A DNA stretch of 64,000 bases, from the NCBI GenBank assembly GCA_902628365.1, contig CACOMW010000001.1, forward strand, positions 1 to 64,000. Direction: 5' to 3'. Positions 33,204 through 41,730 of this stretch are shown in pieces (the stretch's first letter is position 1; each line of letters starts with the position of its first letter). Source of the stretch: an uncultured Marinoscillum sp. (lineage in GTDB: Bacteria; Bacteroidota; Bacteroidia; Cytophagales; MED-G16). A program made the translations under genes and the position numbers. Under the pieces are notes generated by a model. It was given only the letters and a program-made list of their open reading frames with translations, searched no databases and was not told the origin of the DNA.

Positions 33204-34290
33204 TTTTTTTTTAATTGCTGGAGAAAAATCTGGAGATCTATATGGAAGTAAATTAATTGAGGAGTTACTTAATATTAATTCAAAAGCAATTATAAATTAT
33301 TGGGGTGGTGATATGATGAAGGAAGCTGGAGGAAATCTTTTGCAGCATTATAGGTCATATAATTTTATGGGGTTTTACGAAGTATTTAAAAATTTAAATC
33401 TTTTTTTAAATAAGATAAATTTATTTAAAAAGCATTTGAACGATATAAAACCAGGTGTTGTAATTTTAATTGACTTTCCTGGTTTGAATTTAAGATTCGC
33501 AAAATATTGCAAGATAAAAGGTATGAAAGTAATTTATTTAATACCTCCAAAAGTTTGGGCATGGAATACGAATAGAATTTATCAAATCAAAAAATATGTT
33601 GATGTCACATTTTCTATATTACCATTTGAAGTGGATTTTTTTAAAAAATATGGTTTAAAAATCTTTTATTATGGTAACCCATTGTATTCAATTATAGATT
33701 GTTATAAATTCAATAAAATACCCTACAAATCCAATTTTGAAAATACAATATCACTGTTGCCTGGAAGTAGAGTTGCAGAGGTAAATAATTCAATTCCAAT
33801 TTTTAAAAAAATAATTAATTCAATGCCAGATAATTTATTTTTTGTTTCATGCGTAGACCATTTTGAAAAATCAATTTATGATCCTTTAAAATATTTAAAA
33901 AATGTAAAATTAATTTTTGGTCGAACTTATGATATGATAAAACAATCTGATGTGACAGTCACTGTTTCTGGAACTGCCAGTTTAGAAGTAGCTTTATTAA
34001 ATATTCCTCAGATGGTAGTATATAAAACTTCTTTTCTAACATATCTTATTGCTAAAATGGTTGTGAAAGTTAAATATATTTCTTTGGTTAACCTTATTTT
34101 AAATAAACCATTAATAAAAGAATTTATTCAAAAAGATTTTAATTCAAAAACAGTCAAAGATGAAATAATAAAAATACTTTCAGATAATGATTACAATAAA
34201 AAAATTAAAAAAGGATATAAAGAAATATCAAGGCTTTTAAATAAAAAAAATGTAATTTCTAAAATTGCATTACATATAATGAAAGAATAA
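33184..34290 (+). CDS. lpxB: Lipid-A-disaccharide synthase
   Basis: 'IAGEKSGDLYGSKLIEEL', 'IDFPGLNLRFAKYCK', 'PPKVWAWNTNRI', 'SLLPGSRVAEV', 'TVSGTASLEVALLNIPQMVVYK'. Confidence 0.92.
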   Translation: MVQRVNNFFLIAGEKSGDLYGSKLIEELLNINSKAIINYWGGDMMKEAGGNLLQHYRSYNFMGFYEVFKNLNLFLNKINLFKKHLNDIKPGVVILIDFPGLNLRFAKYCKIKGMKVIYLIPPKVWAWNTNRIYQIKKYVDVTFSILPFEVDFFKKYGLKIFYYGNPLYSIIDCYKFNKIPYKSNFENTISLLPGSRVAEVNNSIPIFKKIINSMPDNLFFVSCVDHFEKSIYDPLKYLKNVKLIFGRTYDMIKQSDVTVTVSGTASLEVALLNIPQMVVYKTSFLTYLIAKMVVKVKYISLVNLILNKPLIKEFIQKDFNSKTVKDEIIKILSDNDYNKKIKKGYKEISRLLNKKNVISKIALHIMKE

Positions 34291-34292
34291 AA

Positions 34293-34967
34293 TTATTTTG
34301 ACTTTCTAATCAAAATTTCATCAATTATTCCATACTTTTTAGCTTCTTCTGCTCTCATCCAATTATCACGATCAGAATCTTTTTCAATTTCACTATATTT
34401 TTTACCAGTATGATCAGATAATATTGTATATATATCTTTTCTTAGTTCTTGCATCTGTTTTAAACTGATTTCCATATCTTTTGATTGACCATGCATTCCA
34501 CCACTTGGTTGATGGATCATTATTCTAGAATGTTTTAAAGCAGATCTTTTATTTTTAGAACCTCCAGCTAGTAAAACTGCACCCATTGAAGCAGCCATAC
34601 CAGTACATATAGTTGCTACATCTGGTGATACATATTGCATTGTGTCATAAATACCTAATCCAGCATAAACAGAACCACCCGGACTATTTATATATAATAA
34701 AATGTCTTTTTTTGAATCTACTGATTCTAAAAATAATAATTGAGCTGTTATTATATTTGATATATTTTCTTCCACCTGCATTCCTAAGAAAATAATTCGA
34801 TCCATAATTAATCTTGAAAATACGTCTATTTCTCTAAAATTAGTTGGTCTTTCTTCAATTACTGCTCTAGTCATGCTTTCAACTTTTTCAACATATGAGT
34901 CAAACTGATGACCACTAGCTCTTTTATTTTTTACTACATAATCTCTAAAATCCTTTTTAATATCCAT
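34293..34967 (-). CDS. clpP: ATP-dependent Clp protease proteolytic subunit
   Basis: 'INSPGGSVYAGLGIYDTMQ', 'GMAASMGAVLLAGG', 'IMIHQPSGGMHGQ' catalytic motifs. Confidence 0.97.
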   Translation of the reverse strand: MDIKKDFRDYVVKNKRASGHQFDSYVEKVESMTRAVIEERPTNFREIDVFSRLIMDRIIFLGMQVEENISNIITAQLLFLESVDSKKDILLYINSPGGSVYAGLGIYDTMQYVSPDVATICTGMAASMGAVLLAGGSKNKRSALKHSRIMIHQPSGGMHGQSKDMEISLKQMQELRKDIYTILSDHTGKKYSEIEKDSDRDNWMRAEEAKKYGIIDEILIRKSK

Positions 34968-34995
34968 TTACTAAATTTTTAATGTTAAAGATAAA

Positions 34996-36342
34996 TTAAT
35001 TTAATTCTTTCATTGATAAAGATTTAAATTTATCAAAAGTAATATTTTTATTTGAAATTGATATTCTTTTTTTAATTGCATTCATTGCTTTATCTGATTT
35101 TATTTGATTATGTATTCTCATATAATTTTCTCCATTTTTCTGACCTAAATAATTTTTTACAAATTTATCAAGTTCTTTTTCAGGATTTTGAATTCCAGAT
35201 GAAGCTAATTGATATCTTATTTGATTTTTAGCAGTTTCTTCTATCTCATTATTTTCTACTTTAATCTTTTCATTTTCTATTATTTTATCAACAATAAATG
35301 TCCATTTTAACTCATTACAATAATTCTCATAATTTTTATTAATTATTTCATCTGATGATTTTTTATCATTATTCTTTACAATCCAACTTTTTAGAAATTC
35401 ATCTGGAATAGAGATTTTATGTTTTGTTGTAATTTGTTTTTGAATTGATCTATTTAAAAGTATATCACTTTCCCTATCATAATTTGATTTTATAGATTCT
35501 TTAATTTTATTTTCAAATTCAGTTTTATTTTTGATTTTACCTTTACCAAATACTTTATCAAATAATTCATTATTTATATTTGAAGGTTTTTGTAAAGAAA
35601 TTTTTTCAATTTGAAAATCTATTTTATCATCAAAATCATTTAGTGAATTATGGTTCGTTTGAAATATTTGATTTAACAGATTAATATTTGAATCACATAA
35701 TTTGTAAGATGAAAAAATTATCTTATTACCAATTTTTTTCTTTAAAAAACTTTTAATTTCATCTTGATTTAGTGAGTTTAAAAATAGTTTTAATTTTTGA
35801 TTTTTATATTTTTCAGAATTAACAATTTTACCTTCAACTATTGAGTCATTTTTAATTTCCTTAGTATCAATGATTGCTGGAAATTGATTTTGTAAATTTT
35901 GAATTGTTTCACTAACTATTTTTTTATCTATTTTAATATCGTATTTATTGAATTTAATTTTTTTAGAAAATGTTTCTAATTTAAACTCACTGACCATACC
36001 AATCCTAAATTTGAATTCAAAATCAGATTGTTTATCCCAATCTATTTTTTTTTCATTTGATTTTTCTGGTACTGGTTCACCTATTAGATTAATTTTTTTT
36101 TCTCTAATATAATTTGTCAATTCGTGGCTTGTCAATTTATTAATTTCTTCTATTAATATACTTTTACCATACATTTTTTTAATAAGTTGAACAGGAACTT
36201 TTCCAGGTCTAAAGCCTTTTAAATTGAGTTTTGGTTTTATTTCATTAATTCTGTTTTCAACTTTAATTAAATAGTCATTTGGAACAATATTTATTTTAAT
36301 AATTGATTCAGTTGTAGATTTTTTAGCAATTGAAATATTCAT
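34996..36342 (-). CDS. tig: Trigger factor
   Basis: 'KPKLNLKGFRPGKVPVQLIKKMYGKSI' ribosome-binding signature; true start at MNISIAKK because the longer ORF reads into tRNA-Leu. Confidence 0.88.
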   Translation of the reverse strand: MNISIAKKSTTESIIKINIVPNDYLIKVENRINEIKPKLNLKGFRPGKVPVQLIKKMYGKSILIEEINKLTSHELTNYIREKKINLIGEPVPEKSNEKKIDWDKQSDFEFKFRIGMVSEFKLETFSKKIKFNKYDIKIDKKIVSETIQNLQNQFPAIIDTKEIKNDSIVEGKIVNSEKYKNQKLKLFLNSLNQDEIKSFLKKKIGNKIIFSSYKLCDSNINLLNQIFQTNHNSLNDFDDKIDFQIEKISLQKPSNINNELFDKVFGKGKIKNKTEFENKIKESIKSNYDRESDILLNRSIQKQITTKHKISIPDEFLKSWIVKNNDKKSSDEIINKNYENYCNELKWTFIVDKIIENEKIKVENNEIEETAKNQIRYQLASSGIQNPEKELDKFVKNYLGQKNGENYMRIHNQIKSDKAMNAIKKRISISNKNITFDKFKSLSMKELN

Positions 36343-36357
36343 ATAAAAATTTAATTG

Positions 36358-36439
36358 TGCGGATGGAGGGACTCGAACCCCCATGCCTTTCGGCGCTAGA
36401 TCCTAAGTCTAGTGCGTCTACCAATTTCGCCACATCCGC
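36358..36439 (-). tRNA. tRNA-Leu (anticodon UAG)
   Basis: Acceptor GCGGATG/CATCCGC, anticodon stem-loop CTAGA-CTTAGGA-TCTAG, long variable arm CGCCGAAAGGCA, T-arm GGGGGTTCGAGTCCCTC. Confidence 0.95.
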
Positions 36440-36516
36440 TTTCATTGGTCAGCAAATGTAGAAATAAATTATTTTAATGAGAAAAATTAGATTAAATTTC
36501 AATTAGATTTTTTTAA

Positions 36517-38712
36517 ATGGAAACTAAAAATATTAGCGAAGAACTTGATAAAAAACTTATTCTGCGTGATTACAGAAAATTACTTAGGTATTCTCAATCT
36601 GTAATTAGTAAGCATGACTTAGTTCTTATTAAAAAAGCTTTTAAGATTTCTTTAGAAGCTCATAAAGATATGAGAAGAAAATCTGGAGAACCATATATCC
36701 TTCATCCTTTAGCTGTAGCTCAAATCTGTGTTAAAGAATTAGGTTTAGACTCCAAATCAATAATTTGTGCATTATTACATGATGTAGTAGAAGATACTGA
36801 TATAACTCTAAATTATTTAGAAAAAGAATTTGGAAAACCAGTATCTAAGATTTGTGATGGATTAACTAAAATTTCCGGGTTCTTCAGTCCTGAAATCTCT
36901 AAACAAGCTGAAAATTTTAAAAAAATGATTCTTACAATTTCAGATGACTTAAGAGTCATTTTAATAAAATTAGCTGATAGACTTCATAATATGAGGACAT
37001 TGGATAGTATGAATAGAAAGTCTCAAATCAAAATTGCCTCAGAAAGCATATATATTTATGCCCCTTTAGCTCATAGATTAGGCATTTTTTCAATTAAGAC
37101 TGAATTAGAAGATTTATATTTAAAATATACTAATTACAAAGATTATATTTCGATTGTAAAAAAACTTAGTTCTTCTAAAGAAAAAAGAGATAAATTCATA
37201 AAATCATTTATTAGACCAATTAAAAGAAAGACAAAAGATTTAAATAATAAAATTAAAATTTTTGGACGTCCTAAATCAATTTTTTCGATTTATAATAAAA
37301 TGAAAAAACAAGACATTACCTTCGAGGAAGTTTATGATTTATTTGCAATTAGAATTATTTTAGATTCAACATTAGTTGAAGAAAAATCTATTTGTTGGAG
37401 AATTTATTCAATTGTAACTGATTGTTATCAACCAAATCCTGATAGATTAAAAGATTGGGTATCAACTCCTAAAAGTAATGGATATGAGTCTCTTCATACT
37501 ACAGTAATGAGTAATTCTGGACAGTGGGTTGAAGTTCAAATTAGAACTAAAAGAATGGATGATATTGCAGAAAAAGGTTTTGCAGCACACTGGAAATATA
37601 AAGAAAATTCGAAAAGTGATAATAAATTAGATAAATGGATTAATAATGTTAGAGAATTCTTAGATCAAAATGATTCTAGTGCATTAGAGCTACTTGATGA
37701 TTTTAAAAGTGAACTCTATAATGATGAGGTATTTGTATTTACTCCAAAGGGAGATTTGATAACTCTTCCTTTTGATTCTACTGTTTTAGATTTTGCATTT
37801 GCAATTCATTCTGAAATAGGGCTTAAGTGTATAGGGGGAAAAATTAATCAAAAATTAGTTCCATTAAATCATATTGTGAAAAATGGTGATCAAATTAATA
37901 TTTTAACTTCTAAAAATCAAAAACCATCTGAAGATTGGTTAAATATTGTTGTAAGTTCAAAATCAAAATCAGCTATCAAGCAAAGTTTTAGTAAAGGCAA
38001 AACAAACCACTTCTCAATTGGTAAAGAAATATTAAAGAGAAAATTGAATAATTTAAAAATTGATTTTGAAAAAAATATTTCTCCGATTGCCAATTATTTT
38101 GGATATAAAAATGTTGTTGACTTTTATTTTGATATAGGTAAAGATAAAATTGATTTAAAGATTTTAAAAAATTACAAAGAATCAATTGATTTAGAAAAGA
38201 AAAAAATAAAATCAAAGTCTAATACCAAGCCAAAGAAAATTTCAAAAAAATTCAGTAAAGATAATTACATTGTATTAGATGATAGAGTTGGTTTAATGGA
38301 TTATAAATTTTCTGACTGTTGTAATCCAATACCTGGCGATGATGTTTTTGGTTTTATAACAATTAATGATGGTGTTAAAATTCATAGAACAAATTGTAAA
38401 AATTCACCTGAATTATTATCAAAATATGCTTATAGAATTTTAAAAGCAAAATGGTATTCAAAAAATGAAATTTCTTTTTTAAGTTCGCTAAAAATTAAAG
38501 GAACTGATAGAGTTGGAATTATTGATGATATTTCTAAAATTATTTCATCTGAGCTAAAAGTAAATATGAAATCAATATCAATAAATTCTAATAGTGGTGT
38601 ATTTGAAGGTAAAATACAATTATATGTAAATAACACTTCACATCTTTTAAGATTAATAAAAAAACTTGAAAAGATTAGAAATGTAATTAAAGTATCTAGA
38701 TTTGAGGAATAG
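36517..38712 (+). CDS. spoT: Bifunctional (p)ppGpp synthetase/hydrolase, RelA/SpoT family
   Basis: HD domain 'HDVVEDTDI', 'YESLHTTVM' synthetase motif, TGS and C-terminal ACT-like regions. Confidence 0.95.
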   Translation: METKNISEELDKKLILRDYRKLLRYSQSVISKHDLVLIKKAFKISLEAHKDMRRKSGEPYILHPLAVAQICVKELGLDSKSIICALLHDVVEDTDITLNYLEKEFGKPVSKICDGLTKISGFFSPEISKQAENFKKMILTISDDLRVILIKLADRLHNMRTLDSMNRKSQIKIASESIYIYAPLAHRLGIFSIKTELEDLYLKYTNYKDYISIVKKLSSSKEKRDKFIKSFIRPIKRKTKDLNNKIKIFGRPKSIFSIYNKMKKQDITFEEVYDLFAIRIILDSTLVEEKSICWRIYSIVTDCYQPNPDRLKDWVSTPKSNGYESLHTTVMSNSGQWVEVQIRTKRMDDIAEKGFAAHWKYKENSKSDNKLDKWINNVREFLDQNDSSALELLDDFKSELYNDEVFVFTPKGDLITLPFDSTVLDFAFAIHSEIGLKCIGGKINQKLVPLNHIVKNGDQINILTSKNQKPSEDWLNIVVSSKSKSAIKQSFSKGKTNHFSIGKEILKRKLNNLKIDFEKNISPIANYFGYKNVVDFYFDIGKDKIDLKILKNYKESIDLEKKKIKSKSNTKPKKISKKFSKDNYIVLDDRVGLMDYKFSDCCNPIPGDDVFGFITINDGVKIHRTNCKNSPELLSKYAYRILKAKWYSKNEISFLSSLKIKGTDRVGIIDDISKIISSELKVNMKSISINSNSGVFEGKIQLYVNNTSHLLRLIKKLEKIRNVIKVSRFEE

Positions 38713-38734
38713 AAATTTTTTAATCAACTAAGTA

Positions 38735-39178
38735 ATGAGCAACAATAAAGTAATGGATCAAATAAAAAAAATTCTTGATAATCATCTAGAATTAAAAAAA
38801 CAAAGGAAAACTCCAGAAAGGTATGCTATTTTAGAAGAGATATATAATTTTAATCATCACTTTGATGCTGATGAATTATATAATAAAATGAAAAAAAGTA
38901 AATTTAGTGTTAGTAGAGCTACAATTTATAATACACTTGACTTACTTGTAGAATTAGATCTTGTAACTAAACATATATTTAAAAATAATACTTTTAAATA
39001 TGAAAAATCTTTTGGTTACAGACAGCATGATCATTTGATTTTAGATAGTGATGAGATATTAGAGTTTTGTGATCCAAGAATACAACTAATAAAAAATTCT
39101 ATCGAAAAAATTTATGACGTAGAGATAGAAAGTCATTCTCTATATTTTTTTGGTAAGAAAAAGAAAAAATTAAAATAA
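38735..39178 (+). CDS. Fur-family transcriptional regulator
   Basis: 'KTPERYAILEEIYNFNHHFDADELYNKMKKSKFSVSRATIYNTLDLLVELDLV'. Confidence 0.88.
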   Translation: MSNNKVMDQIKKILDNHLELKKQRKTPERYAILEEIYNFNHHFDADELYNKMKKSKFSVSRATIYNTLDLLVELDLVTKHIFKNNTFKYEKSFGYRQHDHLILDSDEILEFCDPRIQLIKNSIEKIYDVEIESHSLYFFGKKKKKLK

Positions 39179-40443
39179 TGTCATTAGATGTTTTACTTGG
39201 GCTTCAGTGGGGAGATGAAGGAAAAGGAAAAGTTGTTGACTATCTTTCTAAACAGTATGATTTGGTTGCAAGATTTCAAGGGGGGCCCAATGCTGGTCAT
39301 ACTCTTGAATTTGATAATAAAAAACATGTTCTTCATCAAATTCCATCAGGTATATTTAGTAATAATTCATTGAATATTATTGGAAATGGTGTTGTACTTG
39401 ATCCTGTAATTTTTAAAAATGAGATAGAAAAAATAGAATTAAAATTTGGATTGACATTATTTGATAATCTTTTTATTTCTAATAAAGTTCAACTTATAAC
39501 TCCATCTCATAGATTTATTGATAAAATTTTAGAAAAAGAAAAAGGAGATAAAAAAATTGGTTCTACATTGAGAGGTATTGGTCCAACATATCAAGATAAG
39601 ATAGGCAGACATGGATTAAGGGTAGGTGATATTAAATATGATAATTTTAAGAATAAATATGAAAGACAGAAAGAAATGCATTCATATTTATTTAAAGACA
39701 TTAATTTAGAAGAATTTAATTCTGAAGAAAAGCAATTTTTTGATTCAATAAATTTTTTAAAAAAATTTAATTTAACAGACACGGAATACTTAATTAATAA
39801 AAATTTAAATAAAGGAAAAAGCGTTTTAGCTGAAGGTGCTCAAGGTACATTATTGGATATTGATTTTGGTAGTTATCCTTTTGTTACTTCTTCAAATACA
39901 ACTACTGCAGGGGCTTGTATAGGATTAGGTGTTTCTCCAAAAAAAGTAGAAAAAGTTTATGGTGTATTTAAGGCATATTGTACAAGAGTAGGAAAAGGAC
40001 CTTTTCCTACTGAACTATTTGATAAAGAAGGTGAGAAAATTGCTAAAAAAGGAAATGAGTTTGGTTCAACTACTGGAAGAGCAAGAAGGTGTGGTTGGTT
40101 AGATCTATTAGCACTTAAGTATGCAGTTATGTTAAATGGAGTTACAGAATTATTCATGATGAAAGCAGATGTTTTATCTGGATTTGATAAAGTTTTTTTA
40201 TGTACCAAATATTTATTTGAAGGAAAAGAAATTGATTATTTTCCATCTACTATTGGTGATTCTACTATTGAACCTATTTATGAATCATTTGATGGTTGGA
40301 AAAATGATATATCAGAATGTAAAGAAAAATCTGATTTTCCTATAGAATTAATTAATTATATTAAGTTTATAGAAAATAATCTAAAAATACCTATTAAGTT
40401 AGTTTCTGTTGGTCCAGATAGGAATCAAACTGTATTAGTATAG
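39178..40443 (+). CDS. purA: Adenylosuccinate synthetase
   Basis: 'LGLQWGDEGKGKVVDYLS', 'FQGGPNAGHTLEF', 'RGIGPTYQDKIGRHGLRVGD', 'GPFPTEL'. Confidence 0.97.
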   Translation: MSLDVLLGLQWGDEGKGKVVDYLSKQYDLVARFQGGPNAGHTLEFDNKKHVLHQIPSGIFSNNSLNIIGNGVVLDPVIFKNEIEKIELKFGLTLFDNLFISNKVQLITPSHRFIDKILEKEKGDKKIGSTLRGIGPTYQDKIGRHGLRVGDIKYDNFKNKYERQKEMHSYLFKDINLEEFNSEEKQFFDSINFLKKFNLTDTEYLINKNLNKGKSVLAEGAQGTLLDIDFGSYPFVTSSNTTTAGACIGLGVSPKKVEKVYGVFKAYCTRVGKGPFPTELFDKEGEKIAKKGNEFGSTTGRARRCGWLDLLALKYAVMLNGVTELFMMKADVLSGFDKVFLCTKYLFEGKEIDYFPSTIGDSTIEPIYESFDGWKNDISECKEKSDFPIELINYIKFIENNLKIPIKLVSVGPDRNQTVLV

Positions 40444-40473
40444 TCAAATAGAATATAACTACATTTTTTTTAT

Positions 40474-40481
40474 TATCTTTG
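40474..40481 (+). promoter_or_regulatory. Bacteroidota -7 promoter element (TATCTTTG)
   Basis: Exact match to TAnnTTTG about 114 nt upstream of the repeat-protein ATG; no convincing -33 TTG. Confidence 0.5.
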
Positions 40482-40493
40482 CCTACGTTTTTT

Positions 40494-40551
40494 AAATTAT
40501 TTTATAATCGAACTATGACTTTATTCATATAACTCCATTATAAAATAATTT
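40494..40551 (+). promoter_or_regulatory. Inverted repeat in leader of repeat-protein gene (15-bp arms)
   Basis: AAATTATTTTATAAT (40494-40508) is the exact reverse complement of ATTATAAAATAATTT (40537-40551), 28-nt loop. Confidence 0.7.
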
Positions 40552-40594
40552 TTTAAATTTTTTACAATTTAATTAATTATAAATTTTAAATATT

Positions 40595-41644
40595 ATGAAA
40601 AAAGTACATGATAAATTAAATATTTTGATTGTTTGTACTGTAGTAGCAATTGCTGCTGTAGGTTATCTTCTTATTCAGACTGGTACTATTGATCCGTCAA
40701 TGGGTGCTGGTTCAGGTATTACTAGTATTAAGAAAGCTGAGAAGTATTCTGAGAAAAATACTATTGCTGTTGAATTAGAAGGTGAGGAGATTCAGGAAGT
40801 TTTACAAAATGAAGACTTCATGAAAATGATTGCAACTCCTGAATTTGCTAAACTTGTTGAGAGTGATGAGTTTTTAAAGGTCCTTGATGATCCTGTATTC
40901 AGTATTGTTGCTGATGTTATGGGAAATGATGATTTGATGACCTCAAATGAGCAAGAACCATATACAACAAGAGACGGTAAGTCTGGAGGAGGTTCTGGAG
41001 GAGGTATTGGCGAAGATGATTTAAGACAAGGAACTTCTAGTTTATCTAATTTTAATCAAGATGGTGGAGCTGGAAGATCAATATCTTCAAGTGGTGGAAG
41101 AGAATTAGGTGACAATAGTAATAAAACTTCAGATAGTAGGGGTACTCCTGGTAAGATGTTAATGAAACTAGGAGAATTTCAAAAGTTTATGAAAGGTGCT
41201 GAATTACAAAAGTTTATGAAAGGAGCAGAATTTCAAAAGTTTATGAAGAGTGGTGCAGATTTTCAAAAATTTGCTAAAGATGCTGCTTTTCAGAAGTTTA
41301 TGAAAGGTGCTGAATTTCAGAAGTTTATGAAGGGAGCTGAATTTCAGAAGTTTATGAAAGATGCTCAACTTCAGAAGTTTATGAAAGGTGCTGATCTTCA
41401 GAAATTTGCTAAGGGAGCTGATCTTCAGAAGTTTGCTAAAGGAGCTGATTTTGCTAAATTTGCTAAAAATGGAGACTTTATGAAGTTCATGAAAGGTGCT
41501 GATTTTCAAAAATTTATGAAAAGTGGTGCTTATTCTAAATTTGCAAAAGGTTCATCTTTTCAGAAGTTTATGAAAGGAGCAGAATTTCAGAAGTTTATGA
41601 AAGGAGCTGAATTTCAAAAATTTGCTAAAGGTGCTGTAAATTAG
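40595..41644 (+). CDS. Membrane-anchored nonapeptide-repeat protein of unknown function
   Basis: N-terminal TM 'LNILIVCTVVAIAAVGYLLIQTG', Gly/Ser-rich linker, then 17 tandem GAEFQKFMK-like units. Confidence 0.9.
   Translation: MKKVHDKLNILIVCTVVAIAAVGYLLIQTGTIDPSMGAGSGITSIKKAEKYSEKNTIAVELEGEEIQEVLQNEDFMKMIATPEFAKLVESDEFLKVLDDPVFSIVADVMGNDDLMTSNEQEPYTTRDGKSGGGSGGGIGEDDLRQGTSSLSNFNQDGGAGRSISSSGGRELGDNSNKTSDSRGTPGKMLMKLGEFQKFMKGAELQKFMKGAEFQKFMKSGADFQKFAKDAAFQKFMKGAEFQKFMKGAEFQKFMKDAQLQKFMKGADLQKFAKGADLQKFAKGADFAKFAKNGDFMKFMKGADFQKFMKSGAYSKFAKGSSFQKFMKGAEFQKFMKGAEFQKFAKGAVN
40781..40915 (+). repeat. Five degenerate acidic nonapeptide units within the repeat protein
   Basis: GEEIQEVLQ / NEDFMKMIA / TPEFAKLVE / SDEFLKVLD / DPVFSIVAD: 9-residue period with the same E-F-x-K phase as the C-terminal array. 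Confidence 0.65.
41168..41629 (+). repeat. 17 tandem ~27-bp coding repeats (consensus GAEFQKFMK)
   Basis: Counted from the translation; all units are 9 aa except unit 4 (SGADFQKFAK), which has one extra residue. Confidence 0.95.
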
Positions 41645-41668
41645 TATTTACATTAATTTACATCTTAT

Positions 41669-41707
41669 AAAAAAGGAGAAAACATTAATTTTTCTCCTTT
41701 TTTTTTT
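41669..41707 (+). terminator. Intrinsic terminator after repeat-protein gene
   Basis: aaaaaaggagaaaa-cattaa-tttttctcctttttt hairpin running into a poly-T tract. Confidence 0.8.
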
Positions 41708-41730
41708 ATCTTAAACAAAAAAATTATCTA

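Noticed and set aside
36343-36384. N-terminal extension 'MGVRVPPSAQLNFY' of the trigger factor ORF
   Set aside because: It is translation of the tRNA-Leu 3' end (GGGTTCGAGTCCC); true start is MNISIAKK at 36342.
41204-41509. Antisense 101-aa ORF with repetitive KISTFHKLLK-like sequence
   Set aside because: Mirror of the sense repeat array; open only because the repeats lack stops on that frame.
41168-41629. Regular ~27-bp repeats could be mistaken for a CRISPR array
   Set aside because: Repeats are contiguous with no unique spacers and lie in frame within a long ORF with signal/TM and linker regions.
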